A DNA stretch of 64,000 nucleotides from JAKVCB01 sp965243695. Lineage in GTDB: Bacteria > Planctomycetota > Planctomycetia > Pirellulales > Lacipirellulaceae. Numbering within the stretch: the first letter of the stretch is position 1; each line of letters begins with the position of its first letter. Location: positions 1 to 64,000 of the forward strand of contig CBDEWC010000018.1 of assembly GCA_965243695.1 (NCBI GenBank), written 5' to 3'. The notes beneath the pieces are model-generated. The model was not told the DNA's origin and did not search any database. It saw only the letters and a program-made list of their open reading frames with translations. Below are positions 53,358 to 62,887 of this stretch, piece after piece. The position numbers and the translations under genes were made by a program.

Positions 53358-54626
53358 TTACAATACGCCTTCGTTGTAGTGGTGCCATTCGCGATACTCC
53401 TTTTGAAAATGCCGCGAGATCAGGTGGTCAACGTCAAACAGATGGGCCAAGAGTGCCGCGCGAATCCACATCCCATTACGCGCCTGCCGGAAATACATGA
53501 CGCGGGAGTCGTTGTCGATTTCTGGCGGAATTTCGCCGAAATGCTGATCGCGTGGAAAAGGATGGAGAATTGGCGCGTATTGCTTCATTCGGTCGACCAA
53601 CTCGGCCGTTAAACAATAGCGGGAAAAGTCAATCGCCTCAAAGTCAGCCGCATCTCCAGGAACGTTGTGTTCTTTTTGGATTCGTGTCATGTAAAGCGCA
53701 TCAATCTGCTCAATAACCGGCCCCCCATCGAGCACCGCATCGAATGAGTCGACTTCGTGCAAAACTACGTTTCGATCGCGGAGCCGGTCGCGCAAATCGG
53801 GACTCAACTGGAGCTTAGGATGGGGTGGCGCAATAAAGACGATTCGCACATTTTCATAACCGGCTAACAGCATCGCGAGTGACCGAACCGTTCGTCCACG
53901 ACCGATATCACCACAAAACCCATACGTCTTGTTTGCCAAACCGCGCGTAAGGTCGGCATAGCCGTGCTTCTCTTTCAAGGAATCAAACCGGTTTACCGTC
54001 GGTGAATCCTTTGGATCGGTAAACTGAAATGTTCTTTGCAGGGTATAGATATCCAGCAAAGCCTGAGTGGGATGTTCGTCTGCTCCCGAACCCGCATTTA
54101 CGATAGGAACACTTCGGTTCCCGGTCTCTTCGAGATCATTCATCAAATAGGCACACGACTCAGCCAACTGGGCAAGTTTGCTTCGCATGATGATGACATC
54201 GAAATAGCTGCTAAACATGCGAATGGAGTCAAATCGCGTCTCCCCTTTGGCTTCGGAGGATGTCGATGCGTCTCGGACCTCGTTACAGGTCATGCCAACG
54301 ATCTGACATGCTGCCATAAATGAGAGAAAAGTTCGCGTGGAAGGCTGTGTGAAATAAAGCATTGCCCGCTTGTGAGGCAAGAGATTGATCAAAAAGTCTT
54401 GGCCATCACGGCTTTTGGATATCTGGCGAATCATATCCGCCGTACCCCCCAATTGCTCCAAAAGCTGTTCAGAAAACTGCCCTGAAAAGATGACATGTCT
54501 CAGACGATCATCCCGTTGAAGGTCGGGCACCTTCACACGAATCGGTCGCTGCAAACGCGATTCGTACTGAAGCAAATCACGCTCATCTTGGGTCATTGAT
54601 TTCATAACAGGAAGCATGGCAGGCAT
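53358..54626 (-). CDS. pyrB: Aspartate carbamoyltransferase, enlarged form
   Basis: PyrB joins carbamoyl phosphate and aspartate in pyrimidine synthesis. The core motifs are intact: QPSTRTFLSF (carbamoyl-phosphate loop), HPTQALLDIYTL, a MTRIQKEH Arg-Gln pair and HPFPR (canonical HPLPR). The protein has 422 residues against about 310 in E. coli; the extra length is in the N-terminal 60 residues and in inserts such as the segment after TLQRTFQF. No regulatory chain gene (pyrI) is adjacent. ATG 54626 is the first of several close Met codons. Confidence 0.9.
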   Translation of the reverse strand: MPAMLPVMKSMTQDERDLLQYESRLQRPIRVKVPDLQRDDRLRHVIFSGQFSEQLLEQLGGTADMIRQISKSRDGQDFLINLLPHKRAMLYFTQPSTRTFLSFMAACQIVGMTCNEVRDASTSSEAKGETRFDSIRMFSSYFDVIIMRSKLAQLAESCAYLMNDLEETGNRSVPIVNAGSGADEHPTQALLDIYTLQRTFQFTDPKDSPTVNRFDSLKEKHGYADLTRGLANKTYGFCGDIGRGRTVRSLAMLLAGYENVRIVFIAPPHPKLQLSPDLRDRLRDRNVVLHEVDSFDAVLDGGPVIEQIDALYMTRIQKEHNVPGDAADFEAIDFSRYCLTAELVDRMKQYAPILHPFPRDQHFGEIPPEIDNDSRVMYFRQARNGMWIRAALLAHLFDVDHLISRHFQKEYREWHHYNEGVL

Positions 54627-54795
54627 GTCGGCGAAGGTACCTTACTGACAAAAATACGGGCGCGAAAACGGACCCATCGGTCCCACAACCCGGTTATCGC
54701 ATACCGCGAATCGAACCGTCAAGGGATTGTGGCCAACCCCGTGTTCGAAGCGTCGATCACGGACTGCCATCATGTCAAAAATTCGGAGCTACCAA

Positions 54796-56412
54796 TCACT
54801 GCGAAACCCGCCAACGCGCCTCAAATAGCCGAGTCATTAATACAAACAGGGTACTATTCCACACAACAGACCAGGCAATGAAACCAAAGAACAAGGGCAG
54901 CGCGACGGCCCCCTGGACCTCGTCGTGGATCTCTAACGGTAAGGCAAACGTTGCGGCGAACGGAGATAGCAATCCGCAAAACTGTACGACCATGGCTCCC
55001 TGGGAAACTGGGAAAAAGGTGTCGGCGAAAAATCCGATGGCAACCGGCCCCGTAAATAAAGAGGCCATCACCAGGTAGGTGGTGGTCAGACTGGTCGACG
55101 TCTTCCGGAAAATGGTTGAGCAAAATAGTGCGGTCACCGCAGTCGTCACACAAGTGAGCACCACAATCAGCAGGTAACCCAGCATCGTCAACAAACTCCC
55201 CCAATAACCAACGGGCATCACACATGCCAAAAAGACTGGCCACAGCAAAAACGAGGTCAACACACTCGAAACCCTTAAGCCCGATAGCAGTTTACCCCAT
55301 AACATTTGCGACGGAGTCACCAAGGTTGTCAGCAGCAAATCAAGCGTTTGCCGCTCGCGCTCACTGGTCACGCTGCCCGCTGAGAAAACCGGGCCCACCA
55401 GCATGTTGAAAAGCAACACATAGCTTATGTACCATGGAGCCCAAATCCGGTGGATGTACAAACAAACAGCCATGATTGGTAGTGCCAGCAACATGCTAAC
55501 TTGAATCACCAGCCGTAACATTAGCGTACCTTGGCTGAAAATTTCACTGCGCATTTCCTTGTCATAGATGGGGTTGGTTCTGTCCTCCAAAAAAGTCGTT
55601 CGCTTAGGAGGAGCAAAAAGACGATCTGGAAATTCATCCCGCTTGAGGTACAAACCTATCGCTTCCTGAGCTTCAGTCTCCAAATCAACGACTTCTTTTC
55701 CTTCACTCCCCAGATCGGCTGAGACCAGTAGCCTGCGACATGCAGCGATCCACAACAGGAACGACAGCGTCAAACAAGTTATCGGTACGACAGTTACCGC
55801 CACGAGCAATCGTGCCTCGCCTAATTGGCTGAGCTGGTTCCACATGAGAACACCCACCAAAGCCAATGGCAGAATCAGCAAATACGAAACAACCAGTGAA
55901 GCAGACGTGCGACGAAAGAAGCTGCTTGCCCACAAGCTGATCATGCCAAATAAACCAACCGCGCAAATCATCGCAAAATAGGCTGCGAAAACTTCGTAGG
56001 GGGATACACCTCCTAAAGGCAAGCAGAGCATGACGATCGGCAGCGAACAAATCATCAAGAGTCCCAGCGGTACCAGTGATGCAAATACCTTACCGAGAAC
56101 AATGGCTCCCGGTCTTAATGGGCTCGCCATGAGCATCTCGTAGCTCTTCCGCTCTTTTTCACCGGTGATTGCGCCAGCCGCAAAACTGGGTGCCAAGAGT
56201 GAGACCAGTATGTACTGGCCCAGAAAGAAGAGGTTGACCAGCCGACTCCCGGCCGCTGCCTGGACCATGTCGAGACGCTGCTCCTGCGGCCAGGCCAGCA
56301 AGACGATGAATCCCAGCAGGGCGATATAGGCAAACAACAGTAAGAAAGCACGTGTCTGCCGCAGATTACTGAGCAGCTCTCGCTGCAAAACAGGATTCTC
56401 AAATACGTACAT
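54796..56412 (-). CDS. ABC-2 type transporter permease
   Basis: The 538-residue membrane protein has two halves, each with a re-entrant ABC-2 permease motif: FAAGAITGEKERKSYEMLMA and FSAGSVTSERERQTLDLLLT. About twelve hydrophobic helices are present. Such permeases usually need a separate ATPase, which is not in this window; it may lie elsewhere. It starts MYVFENPVLQRELLSNLR at ATG 56412. Substrate unknown. Located between pyrB and argG, whose starts and stops do not overlap it. Confidence 0.88.
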   Translation of the reverse strand: MYVFENPVLQRELLSNLRQTRAFLLLFAYIALLGFIVLLAWPQEQRLDMVQAAAGSRLVNLFFLGQYILVSLLAPSFAAGAITGEKERKSYEMLMASPLRPGAIVLGKVFASLVPLGLLMICSLPIVMLCLPLGGVSPYEVFAAYFAMICAVGLFGMISLWASSFFRRTSASLVVSYLLILPLALVGVLMWNQLSQLGEARLLVAVTVVPITCLTLSFLLWIAACRRLLVSADLGSEGKEVVDLETEAQEAIGLYLKRDEFPDRLFAPPKRTTFLEDRTNPIYDKEMRSEIFSQGTLMLRLVIQVSMLLALPIMAVCLYIHRIWAPWYISYVLLFNMLVGPVFSAGSVTSERERQTLDLLLTTLVTPSQMLWGKLLSGLRVSSVLTSFLLWPVFLACVMPVGYWGSLLTMLGYLLIVVLTCVTTAVTALFCSTIFRKTSTSLTTTYLVMASLFTGPVAIGFFADTFFPVSQGAMVVQFCGLLSPFAATFALPLEIHDEVQGAVALPLFFGFIAWSVVWNSTLFVLMTRLFEARWRVSQ

Positions 56413-56504
56413 CTGTTGGCCCGCAAGCCTCAACTCGCAATCGAAAACCGATTGAAAAAACGCACCGAAATCATCTTCTACTCGTCCCCTTCACGCCTCA
56501 CACC

Positions 56505-57719
56505 TCAATACTCGCGTGGCCAAACTCGGCCCATGACTCTACCTGGCAAACCGTGCAAACGGAGAAATCCTTCGGCGTCATTCTGATCGTAGGAACCACC
56601 TCCCTCCATACTCGCAACCTCGGCATCGTACAGGCTGCGGGGACTCGAACGACCATGAATATCCACGTTTCCCTTGTAAAATCCCAACTTCACCTCACCG
56701 GTGACCGGCTGTTGGGACTCTCGAATAAACGCCATCAGGGCGTCCATTTTCGGCGTGTACCAAAAACCATAATACACCATCTCTGCAACCTCTGGCGCAA
56801 TACGATCACGCAAGTGGACCAGGTCTCGATCCAGCGTAAGTTGTTCCATGGCCAGGTGAGCCGCGTAAAGAGCGGTCATGCCAGGAGCCTCGTAAACACC
56901 ACGACTCTTCATTCCCACAAATCGGTTTTCGACCATATCAATACGACCGATCCCGTTGCGCCCAGCCCGCTCATTCATCTGTTCAACCATCGCAAGGGGA
57001 CTGACCTCCTGCCCGTCGATGGTAACAGGTAGGCCACGTTCAAACCCCACGGTCACTTCCTCGACGTTGTCGGGTGCCTCCTGGGGCGAGACTGTCATGC
57101 CAAAATCAACCATTGCTATTCCGTGGACCGCCGGGTCTTCCAACCGACCTGCCTCGTAGCTGATGTGCAAACAATTCTCGTCGGAGCTATACGGTTTTTC
57201 GGTGGAAGCCTTGATCGGTATTCCCCGCTCCTGGCAGTAGGCAATCATCTCTGTACGGCCGGGAAACTGATCGCGAAACTTCGTGATCCGCCAGGGAGCA
57301 ATGACCCGCACGTCCGGATCTAATGCTTCAGCTGCCAACTGAAACCGGCATTGGTCGTTTCCTTTACCCGTCGCACCGTGTGCAAACGCCTCGGCCCCTT
57401 TTTCGCGAGCAACTTGCAAACAGGCCTTGGAGATCAACGGTCGGGCAATCGAGGTTCCCAGCAAATAAATCCCTTCGTACTTTGCCTGCCATTGCAAGAC
57501 GGGAAAAGCAAAGTCGCGACATAACTCCTCGCGGACGTCGACCACACAGGAAGTCGCAGCACCGAATTTTCGGGCTTTTTCATGAATTGCCTGTTGATCT
57601 TCACACGGTTGTCCAAGATCAACGTAAACGCAATGAACGTCATAACCTTCATCCTGGAGCCAATTCAAAATAACCGACGTATCAAGGCCGCCAGAATAGG
57701 CAAGAACACAGCTGGGCAT
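56505..57719 (-). CDS. argG: Argininosuccinate synthase
   Basis: ArgG joins citrulline and aspartate using ATP in arginine synthesis. The 404-residue protein starts MPSCVLAYSGGLDTSVIL with the SGGxDS P-loop, then GATGKGNDQCRFQLAA, ENLCxSYE-type region (DENCLHISYEAGRLEDP), and the C-terminal GFYKGNVDIHGRSSPRSLYD. Complete and standard length. argH is not in the window. Confidence 0.96.
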   Translation of the reverse strand: MPSCVLAYSGGLDTSVILNWLQDEGYDVHCVYVDLGQPCEDQQAIHEKARKFGAATSCVVDVREELCRDFAFPVLQWQAKYEGIYLLGTSIARPLISKACLQVAREKGAEAFAHGATGKGNDQCRFQLAAEALDPDVRVIAPWRITKFRDQFPGRTEMIAYCQERGIPIKASTEKPYSSDENCLHISYEAGRLEDPAVHGIAMVDFGMTVSPQEAPDNVEEVTVGFERGLPVTIDGQEVSPLAMVEQMNERAGRNGIGRIDMVENRFVGMKSRGVYEAPGMTALYAAHLAMEQLTLDRDLVHLRDRIAPEVAEMVYYGFWYTPKMDALMAFIRESQQPVTGEVKLGFYKGNVDIHGRSSPRSLYDAEVASMEGGGSYDQNDAEGFLRLHGLPGRVMGRVWPREY

Positions 57720-57991
57720 ATACGATCCGGGGGGGTAAGGACTAGAGGTTCGAAGCGCTACAACCTATGCAACTTTAAAAAACTCAACTTGATCATTGTG
57801 GTTTGCGTCAGGCCAACTGGCAACGGGAAAACAGAGGTAATCTTCGTTAGCGGGCTGAAACACGCATGAGAAGGTCGGTTCTTGTCCCAATTGTTGCAGC
57901 CCCAATTTCACACGGCAACTCGACTTTGGACTTCCGAGGGTACTCCCGTTAAGAGCTGGCAACGGGCAGGTTGCGGTCACAAATCGCAAAT

Positions 57992-59272
57992 TCATTCTGG
58001 TTCGGTCGAAGGCAATTCCAGGGTATGGTCGGGATTTTTTTCGACGATCAGTCGTGCTCCACGGTCAAAGTTCCTGTAGGACCATCCCCATTTTAAAATG
58101 ACCAACAACCGATTCTTGAAACCGGTCAAATAGTAGATATGGATAAAGAGCCAGGTCAGCCATGCAAAACCACCAGCAAAGGCAAATCGGCCAATCTCCA
58201 CAATGGCCCGACTGCGACCGATCGTGGCCATTTGCCCTTTGTCGACAAAGTGAAACTTTTTTCTTCGCTTACCACGCAATTCGTGAAGAATGTTACCACC
58301 AATCGCATGTCCTTGCTGGAATGCGACGGGTGCCGTACCGGGGAGCGGTTTGCCAGTTTGATGGGAAAAATTTGCCTGATCTCCGGCAATGAAGACCTCC
58401 GGATGATTAGGGATGCTTAAATCGGGTTCGACGAACACTCGCCCTCGCTTGTCGACATCGATCTCGGGAACCCACTTTAAACGGGATGCTTCCGTTCCAG
58501 CCGCCCACAACACGGTAGCCGCCCGGATTCTCTCCTCTCCCATCTCAACACCGTCGGCATCGACATTGGTAACCGGGGTGGAACTCCAGATCTGGACCCC
58601 CAGTTTCTCCAGGTCACGGGCAGCCCTCCCAGCCTGTTTTTCAGAAAACATTGGCAGGATGCGAGGACCCGCTTCAATGAGAATGACGCGCGTCAACCGT
58701 GGATTGATACGGCGAAAGTCCTGGGCCAGGGTGAACCGGCTCATTTCACCAATGGCACCTGCCAACTCAACCCCGGTTGGCCCTCCACCAATGATTACAA
58801 AAGTGAGTTGTCTTTTCTGTTCTTCGGGATGTTCAATGCGTTCGGCTTGCTCAAAGGCTGACAAAACGCGACGGCGGATTTCTGTTGCCTCGGTGATCGT
58901 CTTCAAACCGGGGGCATACTTTTCCCATTCACCATGCCCAAAATAGCAATGTGTTGCTCCACAAGCGACCGCCAGGTAGTCGTAAACAAGTTTGCCGAAA
59001 TCGAAAGTAACTTCCCGGTCGTCGAGATTTATCGATTTCGCATCTCCCTGGAAGACACGAATATTGTGGAACCGCGACAACATTTTACGAATGGGAGAAG
59101 CGATATCGGCCGGGCTGAGTCCAGCCGTTGCAACCTGATACAACAATGGCTGAAAGAGGTGATGATTCTGGCGGTCAACCAAGGTGACTTCGACGTCGCT
59201 AACTCCACCCAGTTTCCTGGCCACGTTGAAACCGGCAAACCCACCTCCAATTACCAGAACTTGCTTGGCCAT
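57992..59272 (-). CDS. ndh: Type II NADH:quinone oxidoreductase
   Basis: A single-subunit flavoprotein that passes electrons from NADH to quinone without pumping protons. The 426-residue frame has VLVIGGGFAGFNVARKL (FAD loop), VIIGGGPTGVELAGAIGEM (NADH loop), and VFIAGDQANFSHQTGKPLPGTAPVAFQQG, the quinone-site region. A hydrophobic C-terminal segment (WLTWLFIHIYYLTGFKNRLL) fits peripheral membrane binding. ATG 59272 is preferred. Upstream is gdh, about 230 bases away. Confidence 0.94.
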   Translation of the reverse strand: MAKQVLVIGGGFAGFNVARKLGGVSDVEVTLVDRQNHHLFQPLLYQVATAGLSPADIASPIRKMLSRFHNIRVFQGDAKSINLDDREVTFDFGKLVYDYLAVACGATHCYFGHGEWEKYAPGLKTITEATEIRRRVLSAFEQAERIEHPEEQKRQLTFVIIGGGPTGVELAGAIGEMSRFTLAQDFRRINPRLTRVILIEAGPRILPMFSEKQAGRAARDLEKLGVQIWSSTPVTNVDADGVEMGEERIRAATVLWAAGTEASRLKWVPEIDVDKRGRVFVEPDLSIPNHPEVFIAGDQANFSHQTGKPLPGTAPVAFQQGHAIGGNILHELRGKRRKKFHFVDKGQMATIGRSRAIVEIGRFAFAGGFAWLTWLFIHIYYLTGFKNRLLVILKWGWSYRNFDRGARLIVEKNPDHTLELPSTEPE

Positions 59273-59503
59273 CAATCAATCATGTTTGGGGGTGAGAATG
59301 TCATGGTCAACGTTCCAACCGCAAAAGCCAACCGTTGGCGGACCTTGGATTGCAAACCGTCATTGCTGTCGCCAGGTTCAATCACAACCTTTGACGCCAG
59401 CCTGAAATCATAAGACCTTATTAAACTCAACGTGTTTGTTCTTCACAACTCCGGTCGTGGTTGTCGACCAAGGCAATGCAACCATGCCTACCGACCGATT
59501 GCC

Positions 59504-60742
59504 TCAACTTTGTTCGACCTCGCCGAAGACACGGCAGTAGGACAGATAGAAAGCGGCCTGCACAGGGTCGACCCCAACCCTATCGGCCAGGGCCAGCACT
59601 TCGCGGACGTTGGCCGCCACCTTTTGTCGGGTGAACTCTTTTGCTTCTTCGACTTTGGCACGGGTACGCATGTTTTCTTCGTTGCTGACCTTGGAGGTCA
59701 ACTCCACAAAGGCGGCAATCGCCCCACCTGGATTGGCGATAATGTCAGGAATCACGGTCACACCACGTTCATGAAGTCGTGTCCTGGCCTCGGGGGTTAA
59801 CGGATTATTCGCCCCCTCAACCACAGCACCTGCTGATACCTGGTCGACATTTTCTTCCCGAATCACGTACTGGACGGCACAAGGAAACAGAACATCGACC
59901 TGTTGCGTGAGAACGTCGTCGAGATCCATCCGCAGGTGTGGTCCTGTCTCAAGAAGCGCGCGGGCCTTCTCGAAATGACCATGAATGACCGCATCCCGCA
60001 GCTCACCCGTCAAAGCCGATTCCAAACGCCAGCATCCGCCTACGCGCGGATCGGCGATGAACCGCACCTCCATCCCTTCCTGGCTGGCATAACGACAGAC
60101 GGCCGCTCCCATCGCCCCCAATCCCTGCACGGCACAACAGGTCGAATCAACCGGCCGCTGTTGGTACTTCAGGAGTGTGGTGGCTGCCACCACCACACCC
60201 AGCCCTGCAATCCCCTCCGCATCGTAATCGGTTCCTCCCTGCGAAACCGGCTTTCCGGTAAAACAACTCGTAGAATTGAGTTCATCGCACGCCCACTCGG
60301 CATGGATCGGATCCGCCCCAAGATCAAAGCCAAACCCACCCCAGGGACCACCGTTTTGCCGCAGTGCCGGGGCCACCAGCCGCACGAACCGTCGATAGAG
60401 GGTCTCGAATCCCGCACTTTGCGGATCGGCTGCCAATCCCGACTTGGCACCTCCCAACGGCAAACCGGCAGCGGCGTTTTTGAGCGACTGGGTCCTGGCC
60501 AACATGCGAACCTCCTGAAGCGACAAACTCGGGGTGATCCGAGTGCCCCCTTTGCCGCATCGCCCCAAGGGCCCCCCCACCGCATTGAGTGTACTCCAAA
60601 CCACCACATAGCCATTCAGGCCCAGGGCCGGATCGCGCACGACCAGTTCCAACTCCGGCTCGAGATCTTCAAAGCGGGCCTCCAAATCGGCCAGGTCCCG
60701 CTTGAAAGTTGACCGGTCTGGTGGTTGGTGTGGTGGATTCAT
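59504..60742 (-). CDS. gdhA: Glu/Leu/Phe/Val-type dehydrogenase (glutamate dehydrogenase-like)
   Basis: The 412-residue protein has the active-site Lys in PLGGAKSGLAADP, where most glutamate dehydrogenases have GGAKGGI, and the NAD(P) loop GLGAMGAAVCRY. NPLTPEA near the end and the AGAVVEGAN motif are typical. The reaction is reversible oxidative deamination of an L-amino acid; glutamate is the likely substrate, but the Ser instead of Gly and the relatively divergent N-terminus leave leucine-type activity open. ATG 60742 follows AGGAAAG, which partly lies in a tandem repeat. Confidence 0.85.
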   Translation of the reverse strand: MNPPHQPPDRSTFKRDLADLEARFEDLEPELELVVRDPALGLNGYVVVWSTLNAVGGPLGRCGKGGTRITPSLSLQEVRMLARTQSLKNAAAGLPLGGAKSGLAADPQSAGFETLYRRFVRLVAPALRQNGGPWGGFGFDLGADPIHAEWACDELNSTSCFTGKPVSQGGTDYDAEGIAGLGVVVAATTLLKYQQRPVDSTCCAVQGLGAMGAAVCRYASQEGMEVRFIADPRVGGCWRLESALTGELRDAVIHGHFEKARALLETGPHLRMDLDDVLTQQVDVLFPCAVQYVIREENVDQVSAGAVVEGANNPLTPEARTRLHERGVTVIPDIIANPGGAIAAFVELTSKVSNEENMRTRAKVEEAKEFTRQKVAANVREVLALADRVGVDPVQAAFYLSYCRVFGEVEQS

Positions 60743-60756
60743 CGGCTAGATACTTT

Positions 60757-60848
60757 CCTGGACCGTTGGATCACTCGGGCCTGGACCGTTGGATCACTCG
60801 GGCCTGGACCGTTGGATCACTCGGGCCTGGACCGTTGGATCACTCGGG
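60757..60848. repeat. Four perfect 23-bp tandem repeats just upstream of gdhA
   Basis: Four identical units (60757-60779, 60780-60802, 60803-60825, 60826-60848) contain CCTGGACCGTTGGATCACTC and lie back to back with no spacer. The first unit starts about 14 bases before the gdhA start codon, and its edge (CCAGG on the minus strand) forms part of the ribosome binding site AGGAAAG. No spacer excludes CRISPR. It may affect translation or be a slippage-prone minisatellite. Confidence 0.95.
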
Positions 60849-61261
60849 TTGCTTTCTGATGATCGTCACCGGCCCAACCACGATTGTCGGTCTCCGGGAA
60901 AACTAAAGGGACGGCTCTTTCGGCAAACGCAATCTACGAACCCAAACTCGTCTTTCATTCGAGCCCGCCGCTGGCGATCCAAAACTCACCTTCAACGAGC
61001 TGGCCTACCGCAGAACGCTGCCGCAATTTACCATCGGCGCACTCCTTGATTTTGCCACCAGAGTCGTTGGGCAGGATTCCCAAACCCTCCATAGGCGTTT
61101 GCTATCGTCCCACTTTCGGTAAGGGCAGGCAAGGGTTGGTCGGGTTACGCATGGCCTCGGGGAAAACGGGCAACCGTGGCAGGAGATATCCCGGTACACC
61201 TCGACCAAGTGCAAGAAGATACCCTTTTCTTTAGTGAACACAACCATCGGCCCTTAGCAGG
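60849..61261. other. Non-coding region between gdhA and the PEP-CTERM gene
   Basis: About 400 bases with no convincing gene. The gdhA promoter should be here, upstream of the tandem repeats. Confidence 0.4.
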
Positions 61262-61300
61262 AAAAAACACAGGTATCCGGGCCGGATACCTGTGTTTTTT
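61262..61300. terminator. Perfect 19-bp inverted repeat, bidirectional terminator
   Basis: AAAAAACACAGGTATCCGG is followed by one base and its exact complement, ending in TTTTTTT on the plus strand and in T on the minus strand as well. It lies about 70 bases after the PEP-CTERM stop and is a textbook Rho-independent terminator usable from both sides. Confidence 0.9.
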
Positions 61301-61367
61301 TGTGCCTCTCTTTTCAGCTGGAAGTTTGCCGTTTTTGGAAAAACTATTAGAGGTCCAAACGTGCCTT

Positions 61368-62144
61368 TCAAACCGTCCGCTGCCGGCGACAGAAATTCCA
61401 TCCGAGTGCGACAAATGCAGAGAGGGCCAAAACGAGTCCGGTTGGTTCCGGAACCTCCTGCACACCGAGAACGGCGCCTGCAACAAGCAGATCCGTATCG
61501 GCCACAAAGGCCATCTGGTCACCAATGTCAAACACCCCGATTGACGAGTTTCCCACAAAGTCAATTTTCAGTTCGCGAAAAATATCGCCCTGAGCTGCAT
61601 TGCCTTGCAGTGCTATCTCGTCCCGATAGGTCACATCGACATTCCAACTACCGATCTGGCCACCGGCAAAGGCAAACGTGGCACCAGCACCCGAATTGGG
61701 TGTGTTTCCCCCGAAACCAGTATCCCAAACAGCATTCGCTGCCCCGACACCGAACTCCAAACGCATACTATCAATTCCGGGAGCTCCCGTTGGAAAATTC
61801 CCAACCTGACGGAGAATCCAGGGGTTTCCCAACGTGTCGCCAGTCGTGCCCAGCTGCCAACCCGTACCACTGGCGGTGCCGGTGGACTGGTCCCAGTTGA
61901 CTGACTCCATCATCCCATTGATGAATTGCACGTTGATCTGAAGCCCTGCGTTCATATCCGTGCCAAGAACCGGCATCCCTGGATCGGAAGGTTGCAATCC
62001 GGCCGTTTCGTGAGGCGTTCCGGGGGTCGCGACAAGCGTATTGATCATTCCGGCCGCATGAACGTTTGCGGCAATGGTGAACGCTAGAAATCCGGCAACC
62101 AGCATGGCGTTGAGTTTTAATTTCGACGTGGTGTGGTGAGTCAT
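61368..62144 (-). CDS. PEP-CTERM-anchored secreted protein
   Basis: The 258-residue protein has an N-terminal signal (LNAMLVAGFLAFTIAANVHA) and a PEP-CTERM tail at the end: VPEPTGLVLALSAFVALGW followed by CRRQRTV. The tail is recognised by exosortase and cut after export, so the protein is anchored or released at the surface. The middle has no known domain; it is rich in Gly, Asn and Asp. AGGAGA precedes ATG 62144. Exosortase and EPS genes are not in the window. Confidence 0.9.
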   Translation of the reverse strand: MTHHTTSKLKLNAMLVAGFLAFTIAANVHAAGMINTLVATPGTPHETAGLQPSDPGMPVLGTDMNAGLQINVQFINGMMESVNWDQSTGTASGTGWQLGTTGDTLGNPWILRQVGNFPTGAPGIDSMRLEFGVGAANAVWDTGFGGNTPNSGAGATFAFAGGQIGSWNVDVTYRDEIALQGNAAQGDIFRELKIDFVGNSSIGVFDIGDQMAFVADTDLLVAGAVLGVQEVPEPTGLVLALSAFVALGWNFCRRQRTV

Positions 62145-62887
62145 TGCGTTGTCTCCTCGGAATGTTAGGTTCGACTTGAAGTGGGTAATGGACCATTCAT
62201 CGCAACAGAAACCCCAAAGGAATTCTGCAGAGATCTTTGCCTGGCGCAGATACCCTTCTGGTCTTGCAAAGCAGATTCAAGGCGAGGGCATTTTCCTGGC
62301 CACTCGCGGGGAGGCGCGCAAAAAACGAGTTGAAAAATTATTGAGCCGTGTCGTCATGCGCTGCCGAGGGGGAACTCAGCATTCACCGATATCCTCCGAC
62401 AGCCACGAAAAAGTAGTCCGGAGGTGGTGCAGAAAAAATCACCCTAAAGGTGGTTCCAAAAAGGACTTGTGTCCTCAGGACAGACTGGCTCGACAAACGG
62501 GGGTCTCCGGAGTCGATCCGGAGGCCGTGCTCACAGGCACCAAGCAAGCTACCGGCCGGCCTCAACTCAACCCCAGTGCCACGGTGGCCTCTTACAACTG
62601 GCCAGAAAGAGGGGCCTGCTGCAACGGACGATCGGTGAAAAATGCCGTCGCCCCAAAATCGCCCAAACGTGATGACCGGCGACGTTGTAAGTCAACGTTC
62701 CGGCCGACCCAAATTTTTGATGGCCGTTTCGCCCCAGTTCTTGGACTCCCACTCCTGGCGAGCCAGGTCCAACCTGGCCTACTCTTGGGGGCTCGTAAGA
62801 GGATCGCCACAAAGCTCAGGCATCCCCACTTTTGGATTCGCAAAAAGGTCGCGGTTGCCCCGCAAAGAAATCGGCCCGTTGTGTGCC
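62145..62887. other. Intergenic region between PEP-CTERM gene and porin
   Basis: 743 bases with no supportable gene. A long open frame on the plus strand (62149-62895) is Arg/Lys/Pro-rich with no motif and is judged non-coding. Hairpins such as CTCCGGA..TCCGGAG near 62507-62522 are present. Presumably promoter of the PEP-CTERM gene and 3' end of the porin. Confidence 0.45.

Noticed and set aside
57765..57995. 76-residue minus-strand frame between argG and ndh
   Set aside because: Overlaps the ndh stop, has no ribosome binding site or family motif, and looks like spacer sequence.
60757..60848. CRISPR-like repeat array
   Set aside because: The four 23-base units are contiguous with no spacers, and no cas genes are nearby.
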